Shown piece after piece: positions 9,672 to 18,562 of a stretch of 64,000 bases of DNA (its first letter is position 1; each line of letters starts with the position of its first letter). The notes under the pieces are model-generated. The model saw only the letters and a list, made by a program, of their open reading frames with translations, searched no databases and had not been told where the DNA came from. The DNA lies in assembly GCF_900100625.1 (NCBI RefSeq), contig NZ_FMTY01000001.1, positions 372,001 through 436,000 on the forward strand, given 5' to 3'. The stretch comes from Flavobacterium saliperosum (GTDB taxonomy: Bacteria > Bacteroidota > Bacteroidia > Flavobacteriales > Flavobacteriaceae). The position numbers and the translations under genes are program-made.

Positions 9672-9713
9672 AATTACGAATTCAAAATTACAAATTATGA
9701 TTGCGTAATTCGT
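9672..9713. repeat. Degenerate 7-bp tandem repeat (AATTACG-like)
   Basis: Six consecutive heptamers: AATTACG, AATTCAA, AATTACA, AATTATG, ATTGCGT and AATTCGT. The array lies between the yqeY-like stop and the tRNA-Arg 5' end and contains the candidate tRNA promoter box. Its outer units form a 10-bp inverted repeat (9673-9682 with 9707-9716). Confidence 0.65.
9683..9690 (-). promoter_or_regulatory. -7 box for tRNA-Arg (TAATTTTG)
   Basis: Exact TAnnTTTG on the minus strand, 17 bases before the tRNA 5' end. It lies inside the heptamer array, so chance is possible. Confidence 0.5.
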
Positions 9714-9720
9714 AATATTT

Positions 9721-10167
9721 TTATACTAATAATTTTTTAACAATATTGGAAATGGTCTTGCCATCAGCCTGACCTGCTAATTCTTTGGATGCCTGACCCA
9801 TAACCTGTCCCATCGCGGCCATGCCACTGGCTCCTGTAGCCGCAATGATTTTAGCCACAACCGCTTCCACATCCGCTTCGGATAATTGTGCCGGTAAGAA
9901 CTTCTCGATAACCGCTACCTGAGCCAATTCCGGTTCAGCCAAATCGGCACGGTTCTGTTCTGTGAAAATGGCGGCGCTGTCTTTTCTTTGCTTAACCAGT
10001 TTCTGCAATAATTTTATTTCGTCTTCCGCGGTTAAATCACCACCGGTAGCGGAGGTTTGTGCCAATAAAATTTCGGACTTGATGGCGCGTAACGCTTCCA
10101 AAGCCACGGTGTCTTTTGCTCTCATGGCAGTTTTCATCTCGTCCATGATTTGTGTTGATAAACTCAT
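9721..10167 (-). CDS. GatB/YqeY domain protein
   Basis: The 148-residue protein matches the small YqeY family, which resembles the C-terminal tRNA-binding region of the GatB amidotransferase subunit. Recognisable parts are MKTAMRAKDTVALEALRAIKSEI at the N-terminus and the C-terminal helical bundle MAAMGQVMGQASKELAGQADGK with NIVKKLLV. Its role is not settled; a tRNA-linked function is only suggested by homology. It is on the same strand as the dcw genes but is separated from ftsZ by a terminator and a repeat-rich gap. Confidence 0.88.
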   Translation of the reverse strand: MSLSTQIMDEMKTAMRAKDTVALEALRAIKSEILLAQTSATGGDLTAEDEIKLLQKLVKQRKDSAAIFTEQNRADLAEPELAQVAVIEKFLPAQLSEADVEAVVAKIIAATGASGMAAMGQVMGQASKELAGQADGKTISNIVKKLLV

Positions 10168-10233
10168 ATGCTGTTTATTAATGTATTCGATATTTGTTTA
10201 CAAAAATTAAAATGGTTTCCTTCCTAGCCCCGA

Positions 10234-10286
10234 TTGCAGAGGAAATCCTTGTTATTGTGAGGTTGTTTCGCAAACTCGCAATGACA
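10234..10286. repeat. Dispersed intergenic repeat with hairpin ('CATTGCGAG' type)
   Basis: The minus strand reads TGTCATTGCGAGTTTGCGAA followed by an ACAACCTCACAAT arm. ATTGTGAG (10254-10261) pairs with CTCGCAAT (10275-10282) to form a hairpin. I know this kind of sequence as an interspersed noncoding repeat in Bacteroidetes and other bacteria; copy number here cannot be judged from one copy. Confidence 0.55.
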
Positions 10287-10372
10287 AGATTGTAACGGAA
10301 AGCGGGAAAATGGCTGGCTGATAAATCCTTAACCATTGCTTCGCCAATTCGCTATCGCTCGGGTCGCTCTAA

Positions 10373-10395
10373 CCTTTCAACAAGCTCAGGATGAC
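10373..10395. repeat. Dispersed intergenic repeat ('CATCCTGAGC' type)
   Basis: The minus strand reads TGTCATCCTGAGCTTGTTGA and then AAG, another known dispersed intergenic motif. Together with the repeat at 10234 it makes up much of the 311-base gap between the yqeY-like gene and ftsZ, in which I see no gene. Confidence 0.5.
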
Positions 10396-10419
10396 ATTTT
10401 TCATTTTGCTATGCGAAGA

Positions 10420-10454
10420 TAAAAAAATAACCCGAAACATTACTGCTTCGGGTT
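10420..10454 (-). terminator. Terminator of the dcw cluster behind ftsZ
   Basis: Stem AACCCGAA/TTCGGGTT (10429-10436 with 10447-10454), then ATTTTTTT on the minus strand, 25 bases past the ftsZ stop. Confidence 0.85.
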
Positions 10455-10478
10455 AAAGGTTTTCTCAAAAAGGGTTAG

Positions 10479-12449
10479 TTAATCCACATTGTCGTGCAGG
10501 AAGGAATTGTTGGAACGCAACTGGATGTCGTCGTTACTGTCCATTCCCAAAGACATGCGGGATTTGCTGTTATCGACAGGAGCCGCATTTAAATCCACTC
10601 CCATACGTTTGTAGGCCGGTTCTCTTTCCAATTCGTTCACGCGCGAGGCGCTGTTGTTGAATTTATAATTGAACTCCTTCATTTTTCTTTTACGTTCTTC
10701 GGCACGCATTCTCAAGGTTTCTTCGATAGTCATTTCCACTGGGGAAATATCGTCGAATTGGGCTTGTGTTGCTGCCGGAGTTTCTTCGGTTCTTTTCATG
10801 GTGAAGTTCAGTTCGGCCGCGATGGGCTCTTCTTTCACTTCTTCCACTACTGGTTTTGAAGCCGCCAATTCGTTTTCTTTTTCCATATAATCGTCTAAAG
10901 AATAACGGATTACGCCCGATTGGTTCACTTCCGTAACCGGAACCACCTGAACCGGTTCGTTCACGAACATTTGTTTGGTTTCCTCAGACAAATCGAACAC
11001 TCTTCTGTCGTCGTTGGTAGAAACACCGCCATTTGTTAAATCGAAAGAGAACGTGATTTGCTCCTGTACCTGTTCGATTTCCGCTTTTACGATTTCGGCA
11101 CCGAAAACTTCGATTTCGCGTACGTCTTTGATTTCGAATTTCACTTCTTCTTTTACCGGAGAAACGATTTCGAAGAATACGTCTAAGTTATTGATGAATT
11201 CAGAAGTCGGAATTAAATCCACTTCCGCTATGGGCTTTTTTACTTCAACCACTTCAACCTCCTCTTCCAACGTAAACACGATTTTATCTTCTACAATCGG
11301 AGTCACTTCTGCCACTACAGGCTCTACTTTGGGTTGCTCGGTCGGAATCGAAAAATCGAACGAAGGAACACTTGGTTTATGGGACAAATCCTGAACCAGT
11401 TTTTGTTCGCCTTCCAAGGTATGGATGATTTTCTTAGGCTCTGTATTAACGATTTCGGCTTGTTGTTCTACGTTGAAACCTGTTGCGATGATCGTTACCG
11501 CTACGGCATCTCCTAACGATTCGTCTTCACCCACCCCCATAATGATGTTGGCATTGAAACCTGCTTCGGTTTGGATGTGGTCGTTGATTTCTCCGATTTC
11601 ATCAATCGTGATTTCATTCGTACCCGAAACAATCAACAACAATACGTTTTTAGCTCCTGTAATTTTGTTATCGTTCAATAACGGGGAATCCAACGCGTTG
11701 ATAATGGCGTCTTTGGCACGGTTTTCACCGGAAGCCGTTGCCGATCCCATGATAGCCGTTCCGCTGTTGGACAGTACGGTTTTGGCATCTTTTAAATCGA
11801 TATTTTGTGTATAGTGGTGTGTAATTACTTCCGCAATTCCTCTGGAAGCTGTTGCCAACACCTCGTCCGCTTTCGAGAAACCGGCTTTAAAACCAAGGTT
11901 TCCATAAACTTCTCTTAATTTATTATTATTGATAACGATTAAAGAATCCACTTGCTTTCTAAGTCGTTCAACACCCGATAACGCTTGGTCCTGACGCACT
12001 TTTCCTTCAAACTGAAACGGAATGGTAACGATACCTACCGTAAGAATATCTCTTTCTTTAGCCAATTGTGCGATAACCGGAGCAGCACCTGTTCCCGTTC
12101 CTCCGCCCATACCGGCTGTGATGAATACCATTTTGGTATTGGTATCCAACATTTTTTCAATTTCTTCGATACTTTCCAAAGCGGATTGCTGTCCTACTTC
12201 AGGATTTGCTCCTGCTCCAAGACCTTCCGTCAAATTAACGCCTAACTGGATTTTATTGGGTACCGAACTGTTTTGCAATGCCTGAGAATCAGTATTACAC
12301 ACAATGAAGTCTACTCCTTTAATCCCTTGTTTAAACATGTGATTGATGGCATTACTACCACCCCCACCTACACCAATAACTTTAATTACATTTGATTGGT
12401 TTTTTGGTAAATCAAATGAGATACTTCCAAAATCTGAATTGCTTTCCAT
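10479..12449 (-). CDS. ftsZ: Cell division GTPase FtsZ with a long acidic tail
   Basis: Tubulin-like GTPase that polymerises into the Z-ring. The N-terminal 335 or so residues hold the conserved core: nucleotide-binding IKVIGVGGGGSNA (about 22-34), the tubulin signature GGGTGTG (115-121), NNNKLREVYG and the T7 synergy loop. The rest, about 320 residues, is a linker rich in Glu, Val, Thr and Pro ending in QLRSNNSFLHDNVD. At 656 residues it is far longer than E. coli FtsZ (383), but long tails are usual in Bacteroidetes. It starts 12 bases behind ftsA and is the last gene before the terminator. Confidence 0.97.
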   Translation of the reverse strand: MESNSDFGSISFDLPKNQSNVIKVIGVGGGGSNAINHMFKQGIKGVDFIVCNTDSQALQNSSVPNKIQLGVNLTEGLGAGANPEVGQQSALESIEEIEKMLDTNTKMVFITAGMGGGTGTGAAPVIAQLAKERDILTVGIVTIPFQFEGKVRQDQALSGVERLRKQVDSLIVINNNKLREVYGNLGFKAGFSKADEVLATASRGIAEVITHHYTQNIDLKDAKTVLSNSGTAIMGSATASGENRAKDAIINALDSPLLNDNKITGAKNVLLLIVSGTNEITIDEIGEINDHIQTEAGFNANIIMGVGEDESLGDAVAVTIIATGFNVEQQAEIVNTEPKKIIHTLEGEQKLVQDLSHKPSVPSFDFSIPTEQPKVEPVVAEVTPIVEDKIVFTLEEEVEVVEVKKPIAEVDLIPTSEFINNLDVFFEIVSPVKEEVKFEIKDVREIEVFGAEIVKAEIEQVQEQITFSFDLTNGGVSTNDDRRVFDLSEETKQMFVNEPVQVVPVTEVNQSGVIRYSLDDYMEKENELAASKPVVEEVKEEPIAAELNFTMKRTEETPAATQAQFDDISPVEMTIEETLRMRAEERKRKMKEFNYKFNNSASRVNELEREPAYKRMGVDLNAAPVDNSKSRMSLGMDSNDDIQLRSNNSFLHDNVD

Positions 12450-12461
12450 ACTGTATCGGTT

Positions 12462-13856
12462 TTATTCTGCGTTATCTAAAAATTCTTTAATTCGGTCTAT
12501 ATATTTATCAAAAAAGCCGCGTTTAATTTTGTCTCCTGTTGATTCGTGTTGCATTTCCGGTTGTCTGACAGGCGCTGTTTTCGGCTGTTCCGGTTCCATT
12601 GTTTCTTCTACACGTTCTTCAACGACAACTTGTGGCTTAATTTCAATTTTCGGCTCTTCTTTTTTCATTTCCACCAAAGGCGTTGCGCTTTTGGTATTGT
12701 TGCGGATGCTGTTCATTACCAAACCAACCGCGGTCGCATACATCGGACTTGAAATTTCCTCATCGGAATCTCCGGCCAAATGTTCGTTCGGATAGCCTAT
12801 TCGGGTATCCATTCCCGTGATGTACTCCACCAATTGCTTGATGTGTTGCAATTGCGCACCACCACCGGTTAAAACGATTCCTGCAATTAATTTTTTACGT
12901 GGATCTTCGTGTCCGTATGCCTTAATTTCCGAAAAAACCTGCTCGATGATTTCCACCACTCTTGCGTGGATGATTTTCGAAAGGTTTTTTAACGAAATTT
13001 CTTTTGGCTCACGGCCTCTCAATCCGGGAATGGAAACGATTTCATTATCCTTGTTTTCGCCCGGCCAAGCCGATCCGAATTTCACTTTTAACAATTCCGC
13101 CTGTTTTTCAATAATCGAACAGCCTTCTTTGATGTCTTCCGTAATTACGTTTCCACCGAAAGGAACCACTGCCGTGTGACGAATGATACCATCTTTGAAG
13201 ATAGCCAAATCCGTTGTTCCGCCACCGATGTCGATTAACGCCACTCCGGCTTCTTTTTCTTCCTGACTTAAAACCGCATCCGCAGACGCTAAGGGCTCTA
13301 AGGTCAATCCGGACAAATCCAATCCGGCGCTCTTGATACATCTTCCTACGTTTCGGATGGAAGAAGCCTGCCCTACCACTACGTGAAAACTTGCTTCCAA
13401 GCGTCCGCCATACATTCCGATAGGTTCTTTAATTTCGGATTCACCGTCAATTTTGAATTCCTGTGGCAATACGTGGATAATTTCCTCTCCGGGTAACATC
13501 GCCAATTTGTGTACCTGATTGATCAATAAATCGATATCGGCATCACCTATTACTTCTTCCGCATTCGCGCGACTGATGTAGTCACTGTGTTGGATACTTC
13601 GGATGTGCTGACCGGCGATTCCCACCACCACGTCGTTAATTTTATATCCTGAATCGGCTTCCGCTTCCACTATGGCCTGCTGAATCGATTGGATTGTTTG
13701 TGTAATATTGTTTACAACACCACGAGCCACACCAAGGCTTTTGGATTTTCCAACGCCTAAAATTTCTAACTTCCCGTACTCATTTTTCTTGCCGATCATT
13801 GCCACAATTTTCGTTGTCCCAATGTCTAATCCTACTGCAATACTTTCTTTTTCCAT
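12462..13856 (-). CDS. ftsA: Cell division protein FtsA
   Basis: Actin-like ATPase that tethers FtsZ to the membrane. It shows VGLDIGTTKIVAMIG (phosphate 1), the FtsA-specific 1C domain (about 85-165), phosphate 2 IDIGGGTTDLAIFK and adenosine motif IVLTGGGAQLQHI. After about residue 385 comes a charged, Pro-rich linker. The end, GFFDKYIDRIKEFLDNA, is an amphipathic helix fitting the membrane-targeting sequence. The 464 residues exceed E. coli FtsA by about 40, all in the linker. It begins 6 bases after ftsQ. Confidence 0.96.
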   Translation of the reverse strand: MEKESIAVGLDIGTTKIVAMIGKKNEYGKLEILGVGKSKSLGVARGVVNNITQTIQSIQQAIVEAEADSGYKINDVVVGIAGQHIRSIQHSDYISRANAEEVIGDADIDLLINQVHKLAMLPGEEIIHVLPQEFKIDGESEIKEPIGMYGGRLEASFHVVVGQASSIRNVGRCIKSAGLDLSGLTLEPLASADAVLSQEEKEAGVALIDIGGGTTDLAIFKDGIIRHTAVVPFGGNVITEDIKEGCSIIEKQAELLKVKFGSAWPGENKDNEIVSIPGLRGREPKEISLKNLSKIIHARVVEIIEQVFSEIKAYGHEDPRKKLIAGIVLTGGGAQLQHIKQLVEYITGMDTRIGYPNEHLAGDSDEEISSPMYATAVGLVMNSIRNNTKSATPLVEMKKEEPKIEIKPQVVVEERVEETMEPEQPKTAPVRQPEMQHESTGDKIKRGFFDKYIDRIKEFLDNAE

Positions 13857-13862
13857 ATTCTC

Positions 13863-14585
13863 CTATTTGGTGCACACAACCTGTTGTGTAAACTTCAGAT
13901 TAATCATTTTATATTCGTCTATCAAGGTATCTTTCATCGCGTGTTGAAAGAAAGCTTTGTAATTGTTAAACTTCTTGTCAACATTTATCGGCTTTCCGAA
14001 AAGAATTTCATAATTGTAATTCCTGTTCGTCATCAACAGACTTCCCGACTCGAGAATTTTAGCTCCGGTAATGTTTTTTTTCAAAAAATCATCGTCGTGG
14101 ATTTTCTGAAAAACCACGGTCAATTCTTTTCTGTTTTCGTCATTTATTTCCCCCACAACAAGAGGAACTCTTGCGGAAAAATTGTCCGACAAAGGCATTT
14201 TATTCCCTTCATAGTCAATGTAATAAGAACTTCTTTCGTTACTCACTCTGGCGATTGGGGTCTTTTGCGTTACGAGTGCTTTTAGAGTTCCGTCAACAGT
14301 AGCGTAAACCTGTGCATCGGCAATCATTTCATGACTATCGAGTTCGCGCTCTAATCTATTCAAATCTAATTTATCTTTTCGAATACTTGCAACCCCGTTA
14401 AAATTTTGTATTAACAAGTTATTAACCATTTCATCGGTGACAAACGGTGTGTTTTCTCCGGCAAACTGCACTTCGGTTTTGACTAATTTTCGGTCTTCAT
14501 TTCGCTTTGACGAAAAAGAATACAGGAAAATCAGCACGCCTAGCATGAGCACGAGCCGAACGTCTGTCCACTTAATTTTTTTCAT
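13863..14585 (-). CDS. ftsQ: Cell division protein FtsQ
   Basis: Bitopic divisome protein with a short cytosolic start, one membrane helix (RLVLMLGVLIFLYSF) and a periplasmic domain that includes a POTRA-like part (LNRLERELDSHEMIADAQVYATVDGTL is split across its core). At 240 residues it is a little shorter than the E. coli protein. Similarity to FtsQ is weak at sequence level in this phylum; the call rests on topology, size and its fixed place between murC and ftsA. The first 14 bases overlap the murC end. Confidence 0.88.
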   Translation of the reverse strand: MKKIKWTDVRLVLMLGVLIFLYSFSSKRNEDRKLVKTEVQFAGENTPFVTDEMVNNLLIQNFNGVASIRKDKLDLNRLERELDSHEMIADAQVYATVDGTLKALVTQKTPIARVSNERSSYYIDYEGNKMPLSDNFSARVPLVVGEINDENRKELTVVFQKIHDDDFLKKNITGAKILESGSLLMTNRNYNYEILFGKPINVDKKFNNYKAFFQHAMKDTLIDEYKMINLKFTQQVVCTK

Positions 14586-15927
14586 CTTCTAAAGCCTTTT
14601 TAATATCCGGAACCATTTCGCCAACATCTCCTGCTCCGATCGTAACAACTATTTGAGCATCAGAAGCTTTCATAAGCGAAATTAATTCCTCCTTTTGTAC
14701 TAATTTCTTATTCTCGTTTTCCATTTTATCCAACAACCATTGTGACGTGATGCCCTCCATCGGTAATTCCCTGGCCGGATAAATATCTAGTAACATCACT
14801 TCATCGAATTGTGATAAACTTTTGGCAAAATCATCCGCAAAATCTTTGGTTCTGCTGAACAAATGCGGCTGAAAAACCGCCAATACTTTTTTACCCGGAT
14901 ACAACTCGCGAACTGCCTGATGCACCGCGTTGATTTCCGTAGGATGGTGTGCATAATCGTCGATATACACGAACTCCGGCTTTCGGATTTGGAACGAAAA
15001 ACGACGTCTTACGCCCTGAAATGTTAAAAAAGCCTTGGCAATGTCGTCGGTCGGGGTGCCGAAAGTGCGCGCCATCGCCAAAGCTAACAAAGCATTGGTC
15101 AGATTGTGTCTGCCCGGTAGGCCAAATCGTAAATCTTTCATTTCTTCTGTTGGTGTGGTCACATCGAAAACATACCAACCGTTTTCTATTCTTATATTTT
15201 TAGCGACGAAATCAGAATCATCATTCACTCCGACGGTTATTGCTTCTAACGGCAATCCGTTGTTAATGAAAAGATTTTTCTTGTCTTCCACTTTATTGGC
15301 AAACTCCACAAACGAAGCTTCAATCGCTGTTGCATCGCCGTAGATATCCAAATGATCCGCATCCATGGATGTTACACAAGCGATATTCGGGTGCAGGTAT
15401 AAAAACGAACGGTCGAATTCATCCGCTTCTACTACGGTTACGGTTTTTCCGCTTCCGATTAAATTGGAATTATAATTTTCTACGATGCCGCCTAAAAAAG
15501 CAGTCACATCGGCACCGCTTTCATACAACACATGACCTAAGATACTGGAAGTTGTTGTTTTACCGTGCGTTCCCGCTACCGCGAAACAGAAGGTGTCTTT
15601 GGTGATAATCCCTAAAACCTCGGCACGTTTTTTAACCGTAAATCCGTTATTTAGAAAATAATTCCACTCGGTATGGTGTTTCGGAACTGCCGGCGTAATT
15701 ACCACCAACGTATTTTCCTTATTCAAATACTCCTGACCAATCAACTTCACGTCGTCTTCAAAATGAATCGAAATACCGCTTTCCTCCAATTCACCCGTTA
15801 AATGTGTATGCGTTTTATCATAACCCGCCACATTTTTTCCGATGAATTTAAAATAACGCGCCAAGGCACTCATTCCGATGCCTCCGATTCCGATGAAATA
15901 GACGTTTTGTATTTGGTTTAGGTTCAT
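14572..15927 (-). CDS. murC: UDP-N-acetylmuramate--L-alanine ligase
   Basis: Cytosolic Mur ligase that adds L-Ala to UDP-MurNAc, the first step of the stem peptide. The Rossmann glycine motif GIGGIGMS (13-20), the ATP-binding loop GTHGKTT (119-125), EADEFDRSF and the C-terminal DDYAHHPTE are all present, and the 451-residue length is normal. Immediately upstream of its ATG lies an array of five degenerate octamers, so translation or expression signals for murC sit in repeat DNA. Confidence 0.97.
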   Translation of the reverse strand: MNLNQIQNVYFIGIGGIGMSALARYFKFIGKNVAGYDKTHTHLTGELEESGISIHFEDDVKLIGQEYLNKENTLVVITPAVPKHHTEWNYFLNNGFTVKKRAEVLGIITKDTFCFAVAGTHGKTTTSSILGHVLYESGADVTAFLGGIVENYNSNLIGSGKTVTVVEADEFDRSFLYLHPNIACVTSMDADHLDIYGDATAIEASFVEFANKVEDKKNLFINNGLPLEAITVGVNDDSDFVAKNIRIENGWYVFDVTTPTEEMKDLRFGLPGRHNLTNALLALAMARTFGTPTDDIAKAFLTFQGVRRRFSFQIRKPEFVYIDDYAHHPTEINAVHQAVRELYPGKKVLAVFQPHLFSRTKDFADDFAKSLSQFDEVMLLDIYPARELPMEGITSQWLLDKMENENKKLVQKEELISLMKASDAQIVVTIGAGDVGEMVPDIKKALEDEKN

Positions 15928-15933
15928 TTCTTT

Positions 15934-15973
15934 TTAGTTACTGAGTTACTTAGTTGCTTAGTGACTGAGTTTA
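15934..15973 (-). repeat. Degenerate 8-bp tandem repeat in front of murC
   Basis: Read on the plus strand the five units are TTAGTTAC, TGAGTTAC, TTAGTTGC, TTAGTGAC and TGAGTTTA. On the coding strand the consensus is NNACTNAG. The array stops 6 bases before the murC start codon. Confidence 0.8.
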
Positions 15974-16000
15974 TTTCTGCTATAATTCAACTTCTGTTTT

Positions 16001-16035
16001 CTGCAATCTGCTATCTGACATCTGCTATCTGATTA
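16001..16035 (-). repeat. Degenerate 7-bp tandem repeat at the murG 3' end
   Basis: The units are CTGCAAT, CTGCTAT, CTGACAT, CTGCTAT and CTGATTA (plus strand). The array runs across the murG stop codon (16025-16027) and supplies the last three codons of murG. Confidence 0.75.
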
Positions 16036-17119
16036 GCTTTACGATTTCGTCAACGATTTGTTTCGTGGCGTTGGGTAAAGCCAATTGTTTTATGTTGGTG
16101 CTCAATTGTTTTTGCTGTTCTTCATTGGTTATCAGATGCTGAAAAACAGTTTCAAACTGAGTATCTAATTCGGATTCCTTAAGCAAAAGCGCTCCGTTTT
16201 TATCTACTATTGCTTTGGCGTTTTTGGTTTGATGATCTTCGGCTACATTGGGTGACGGAATGAAAATTACCGGTTTCCCTACGATGCATAATTCTGATAC
16301 CGAGGATGCTCCTGAACGGGAAATCACCACATCTGCGGCAGCGTATACCAAATCCATTCGGTCAATAAACGAAAGTACCTGTACGTTTTCCTTATCCGAA
16401 AAATGTTTGTACTCTTCGAAATACAATTTCCCGCATTGCCAGATAATCTGAACGTTTTGTGACAACAGAAAATCCAGTTCTTTTTCAAGGAGCTGATTGA
16501 TTCTTCTTGCCCCTAAACTTCCGCCTAACACCAGCAAGGTTTTTTTGGAAGCGTCCAAATTGAAATGCGCGATTGCTTCACTTCTCTTATCACTGACCGA
16601 AATCAAATCCTGACGCACCGGATTCCCGGTTAAAATCATCTTCTCTTTCGGAAAGAAACGCTCTAAATTTTCGTAGGCCACACAAATTTTATTGGCTTTT
16701 TTACTCAATAGTTTATTCGTTATTCCGGGATAGGAATTTTGTTCCTGAATCACCGTTGGAATTCCCATCATGGAAGCTACTTTTAAAACAGCGCCACTGG
16801 CAAATCCACCGGTTCCCACCACTACATCCGGCTTGAAACTTCTCAGAATTCCGAATGAAGTTGACAAACTTGAAACCAGCTTGAATGGAAACATCGCGTT
16901 TTGCAATGTTAACTTTCGCTGAATACCTGCAATCCACAATCCTTTAATCGGGTAACCCGCCTGAGGCACTTTCTGCATTTCCATTTTATCCTTCGCACCC
17001 ACAAAAAGAATATCGGCATTCGGGAAACGGTTTTTCAACTCGTTCGCAATCGCCACCGCCGGGTAAATATGCCCTCCGGTTCCTCCTCCGCTGATTATGA
17101 ATTTTGGATTCTGTTTCAT
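16025..17119 (-). CDS. murG: UDP-N-acetylglucosamine transferase MurG (lipid II synthesis)
   Basis: Peripheral membrane glycosyltransferase that turns lipid I into lipid II. The N-terminal motif [27 protein letters not shown], the acceptor motif [13 protein letters not shown] and the UDP-GlcNAc-binding [18 protein letters not shown] are all visible; 364 residues is standard. Its final codons overlap a heptamer array, and it is preceded by an octamer array in the 97-base gap behind ftsW. Confidence 0.97.
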   Translation of the reverse strand: MKQNPKFIISGGGTGGHIYPAVAIANELKNRFPNADILFVGAKDKMEMQKVPQAGYPIKGLWIAGIQRKLTLQNAMFPFKLVSSLSTSFGILRSFKPDVVVGTGGFASGAVLKVASMMGIPTVIQEQNSYPGITNKLLSKKANKICVAYENLERFFPKEKMILTGNPVRQDLISVSDKRSEAIAHFNLDASKKTLLVLGGSLGARRINQLLEKELDFLLSQNVQIIWQCGKLYFEEYKHFSDKENVQVLSFIDRMDLVYAAADVVISRSGASSVSELCIVGKPVIFIPSPNVAEDHQTKNAKAIVDKNGALLLKESELDTQFETVFQHLITNEEQQKQLSTNIKQLALPNATKQIVDEIVKLIR

Positions 17120-17122
17120 TTT

Positions 17123-17178
17123 TTAGTTGCTGAGTTTTTCTTTTTTGCCGCTAAGACTCAAAGTCTCTAAGTTTTTCT
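17123..17178 (-). repeat. Degenerate 8-bp repeat in front of murG
   Basis: Coding-strand units include AAACTTAG, AGACTTTG and AGTCTTAG, then an A-rich interruption and CTCAGCAACTAAAAAA joined to the murG ATG. It is the same NNACTTAG/NNACTTTG family as before murC, ftsW and dnaG. Confidence 0.65.
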
Positions 17179-17218
17179 ATTCTCTATATTCTATTTTCTT
17201 GCCTCTTGCCTCTCCCCT
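17177..17218 (-). repeat. Degenerate 7-bp tandem repeat at the ftsW 3' end
   Basis: Six exact-length units: CTATTCT, CTATATT, CTATTTT, CTTGCCT, CTTGCCT and CTCCCCT (plus strand). The array abuts the ftsW stop codon at 17217-17219. Confidence 0.75.
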
Positions 17219-18554
17219 ACTTCTTATTCAAAACTGCATTCATCGGGTTATCCGTTTGGTCTTCTATCGAATAATTCTCGCCTGCTTCTGCTTTTTTAGC
17301 CCTTTCAATTATCGCATCAATCTCATTTTCACTTTCTGTTTCGAGCGCCACTTCACGGTCGATGATGCGTTGTAATGCTTCGTCTCTTAATTTGGCTTCG
17401 GCTTCAATTTGCGCGATTTCCTCTTCTTTTTTGGTCACACTCAATATGATTCCCACCGCAATACACGTCATCCAGATGGAAGTTCCTCCACTACTGATTA
17501 ACGGCAAGGTTTGTCCGGTTGTTGGTAACAATTCCACCGCAACACCCATATTGGTGAATGCCTGGAAAATTATCGGAAACCCGAGTCCGACTATCAACAA
17601 TTTTCCAAACAAGGTTGGTGCTTTGTGTGAGGTTATCAGGAATCGGAAGAACAGCAACAGGTACAATCCCATTATGGCAAATCCGCCCAACAATCCGTAT
17701 TCTTCCACGATAATCGCGTAAATAAAATCGGAAGACGACTGCGGCAAGAAGTTTTTCTGAACACTTTTCCCCGGACCCAATCCGTATATTTTTCCGGAAG
17801 CGATGGCAATTTTCGCTTTTTCAATCTGATAATCATCTTCATTAGGCGTATCGGAACTGAATCGCTCGATACGGCTCATCCAGGTATTTACACGACTGGT
17901 GAGTTTATTATCCGGAAACGCTTTTGCCACCAGAATAAACATCATCAACCCTACAATCCCTGCGCCGATAATGGTAAACAAGTATTGCAGCCTGTATTTC
18001 CCTACAAAAACTAACATACAAACCATTGAAAACATTAGTGCTGCCGTGGAAAAATTGGCCGGCAAAATTAAGCCAATAATTCCGAAAACCGGAGCCCAAA
18101 GTTCAATTAATGACGATTTGAACGTATATTCTTTCTCTTCAATTTTAGAAAGGTAACGCGCGACGTATACCATCATGATAATGAACGCAAAAGCGGAAGG
18201 CTGAAACGACACCCCGATAAACGGAATCTGTATCCATCGGCTCGCATTGGCACCACCAATTGTAGTTCCCTGAAGCATGGTGAAACCTAATAGCACAAAA
18301 GCCACCGGCATAAGCCACCAAGAGAAGGCCTTGAAATAATGGTACGGTGTTCGGTGCACGAAATAAATCAGACAGAATCCGATAAATACGTGTACCAAAT
18401 GTTTGAACAAATAACCAATGGTAGAGCCCTTACCCACCACGTACACAAGGTTGGTGCTGGCACTGAAAACAGGCATAAAGGAAAATAGCGACAACAGGGC
18501 CACAAATGCCCAAATCCCTCTGTCTCCTTTAAGTTTACCAATTAGTTCTTTCAT
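17217..18554 (-). CDS. ftsW: Septal peptidoglycan glycosyltransferase FtsW (SEDS family)
   Basis: Multi-pass membrane glycosyltransferase that polymerises lipid II at the septum with the transpeptidase FtsI. The 445 residues contain about ten hydrophobic segments and the SEDS motifs ASRWIQIPFIGVSFQPSA and LPLISSGGTSIW, plus GLGPGKSVQKNFLPQSSSDFI. The final 75 residues are charged and probably coiled-coil (EEEIAQIEAEAKLRDEALQ), an extension beyond the membrane core. The gene stands between murD and murG with repeat-filled gaps on both sides. Confidence 0.95.
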   Translation of the reverse strand: MKELIGKLKGDRGIWAFVALLSLFSFMPVFSASTNLVYVVGKGSTIGYLFKHLVHVFIGFCLIYFVHRTPYHYFKAFSWWLMPVAFVLLGFTMLQGTTIGGANASRWIQIPFIGVSFQPSAFAFIIMMVYVARYLSKIEEKEYTFKSSLIELWAPVFGIIGLILPANFSTAALMFSMVCMLVFVGKYRLQYLFTIIGAGIVGLMMFILVAKAFPDNKLTSRVNTWMSRIERFSSDTPNEDDYQIEKAKIAIASGKIYGLGPGKSVQKNFLPQSSSDFIYAIIVEEYGLLGGFAIMGLYLLLFFRFLITSHKAPTLFGKLLIVGLGFPIIFQAFTNMGVAVELLPTTGQTLPLISSGGTSIWMTCIAVGIILSVTKKEEEIAQIEAEAKLRDEALQRIIDREVALETESENEIDAIIERAKKAEAGENYSIEDQTDNPMNAVLNKK

Positions 18555-18562
18555 TTTATTTT

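Noticed and set aside
10975..11394. 139-codon Ser/Thr-rich frame antisense to ftsZ
   Set aside because: It is the complement of the Glu/Val-rich FtsZ linker, which explains both its length and its composition.
15934..15973. CRISPR-like appearance of the repeat before murC
   Set aside because: Units are only 8 bp, degenerate and without spacers; no cas gene nearby.
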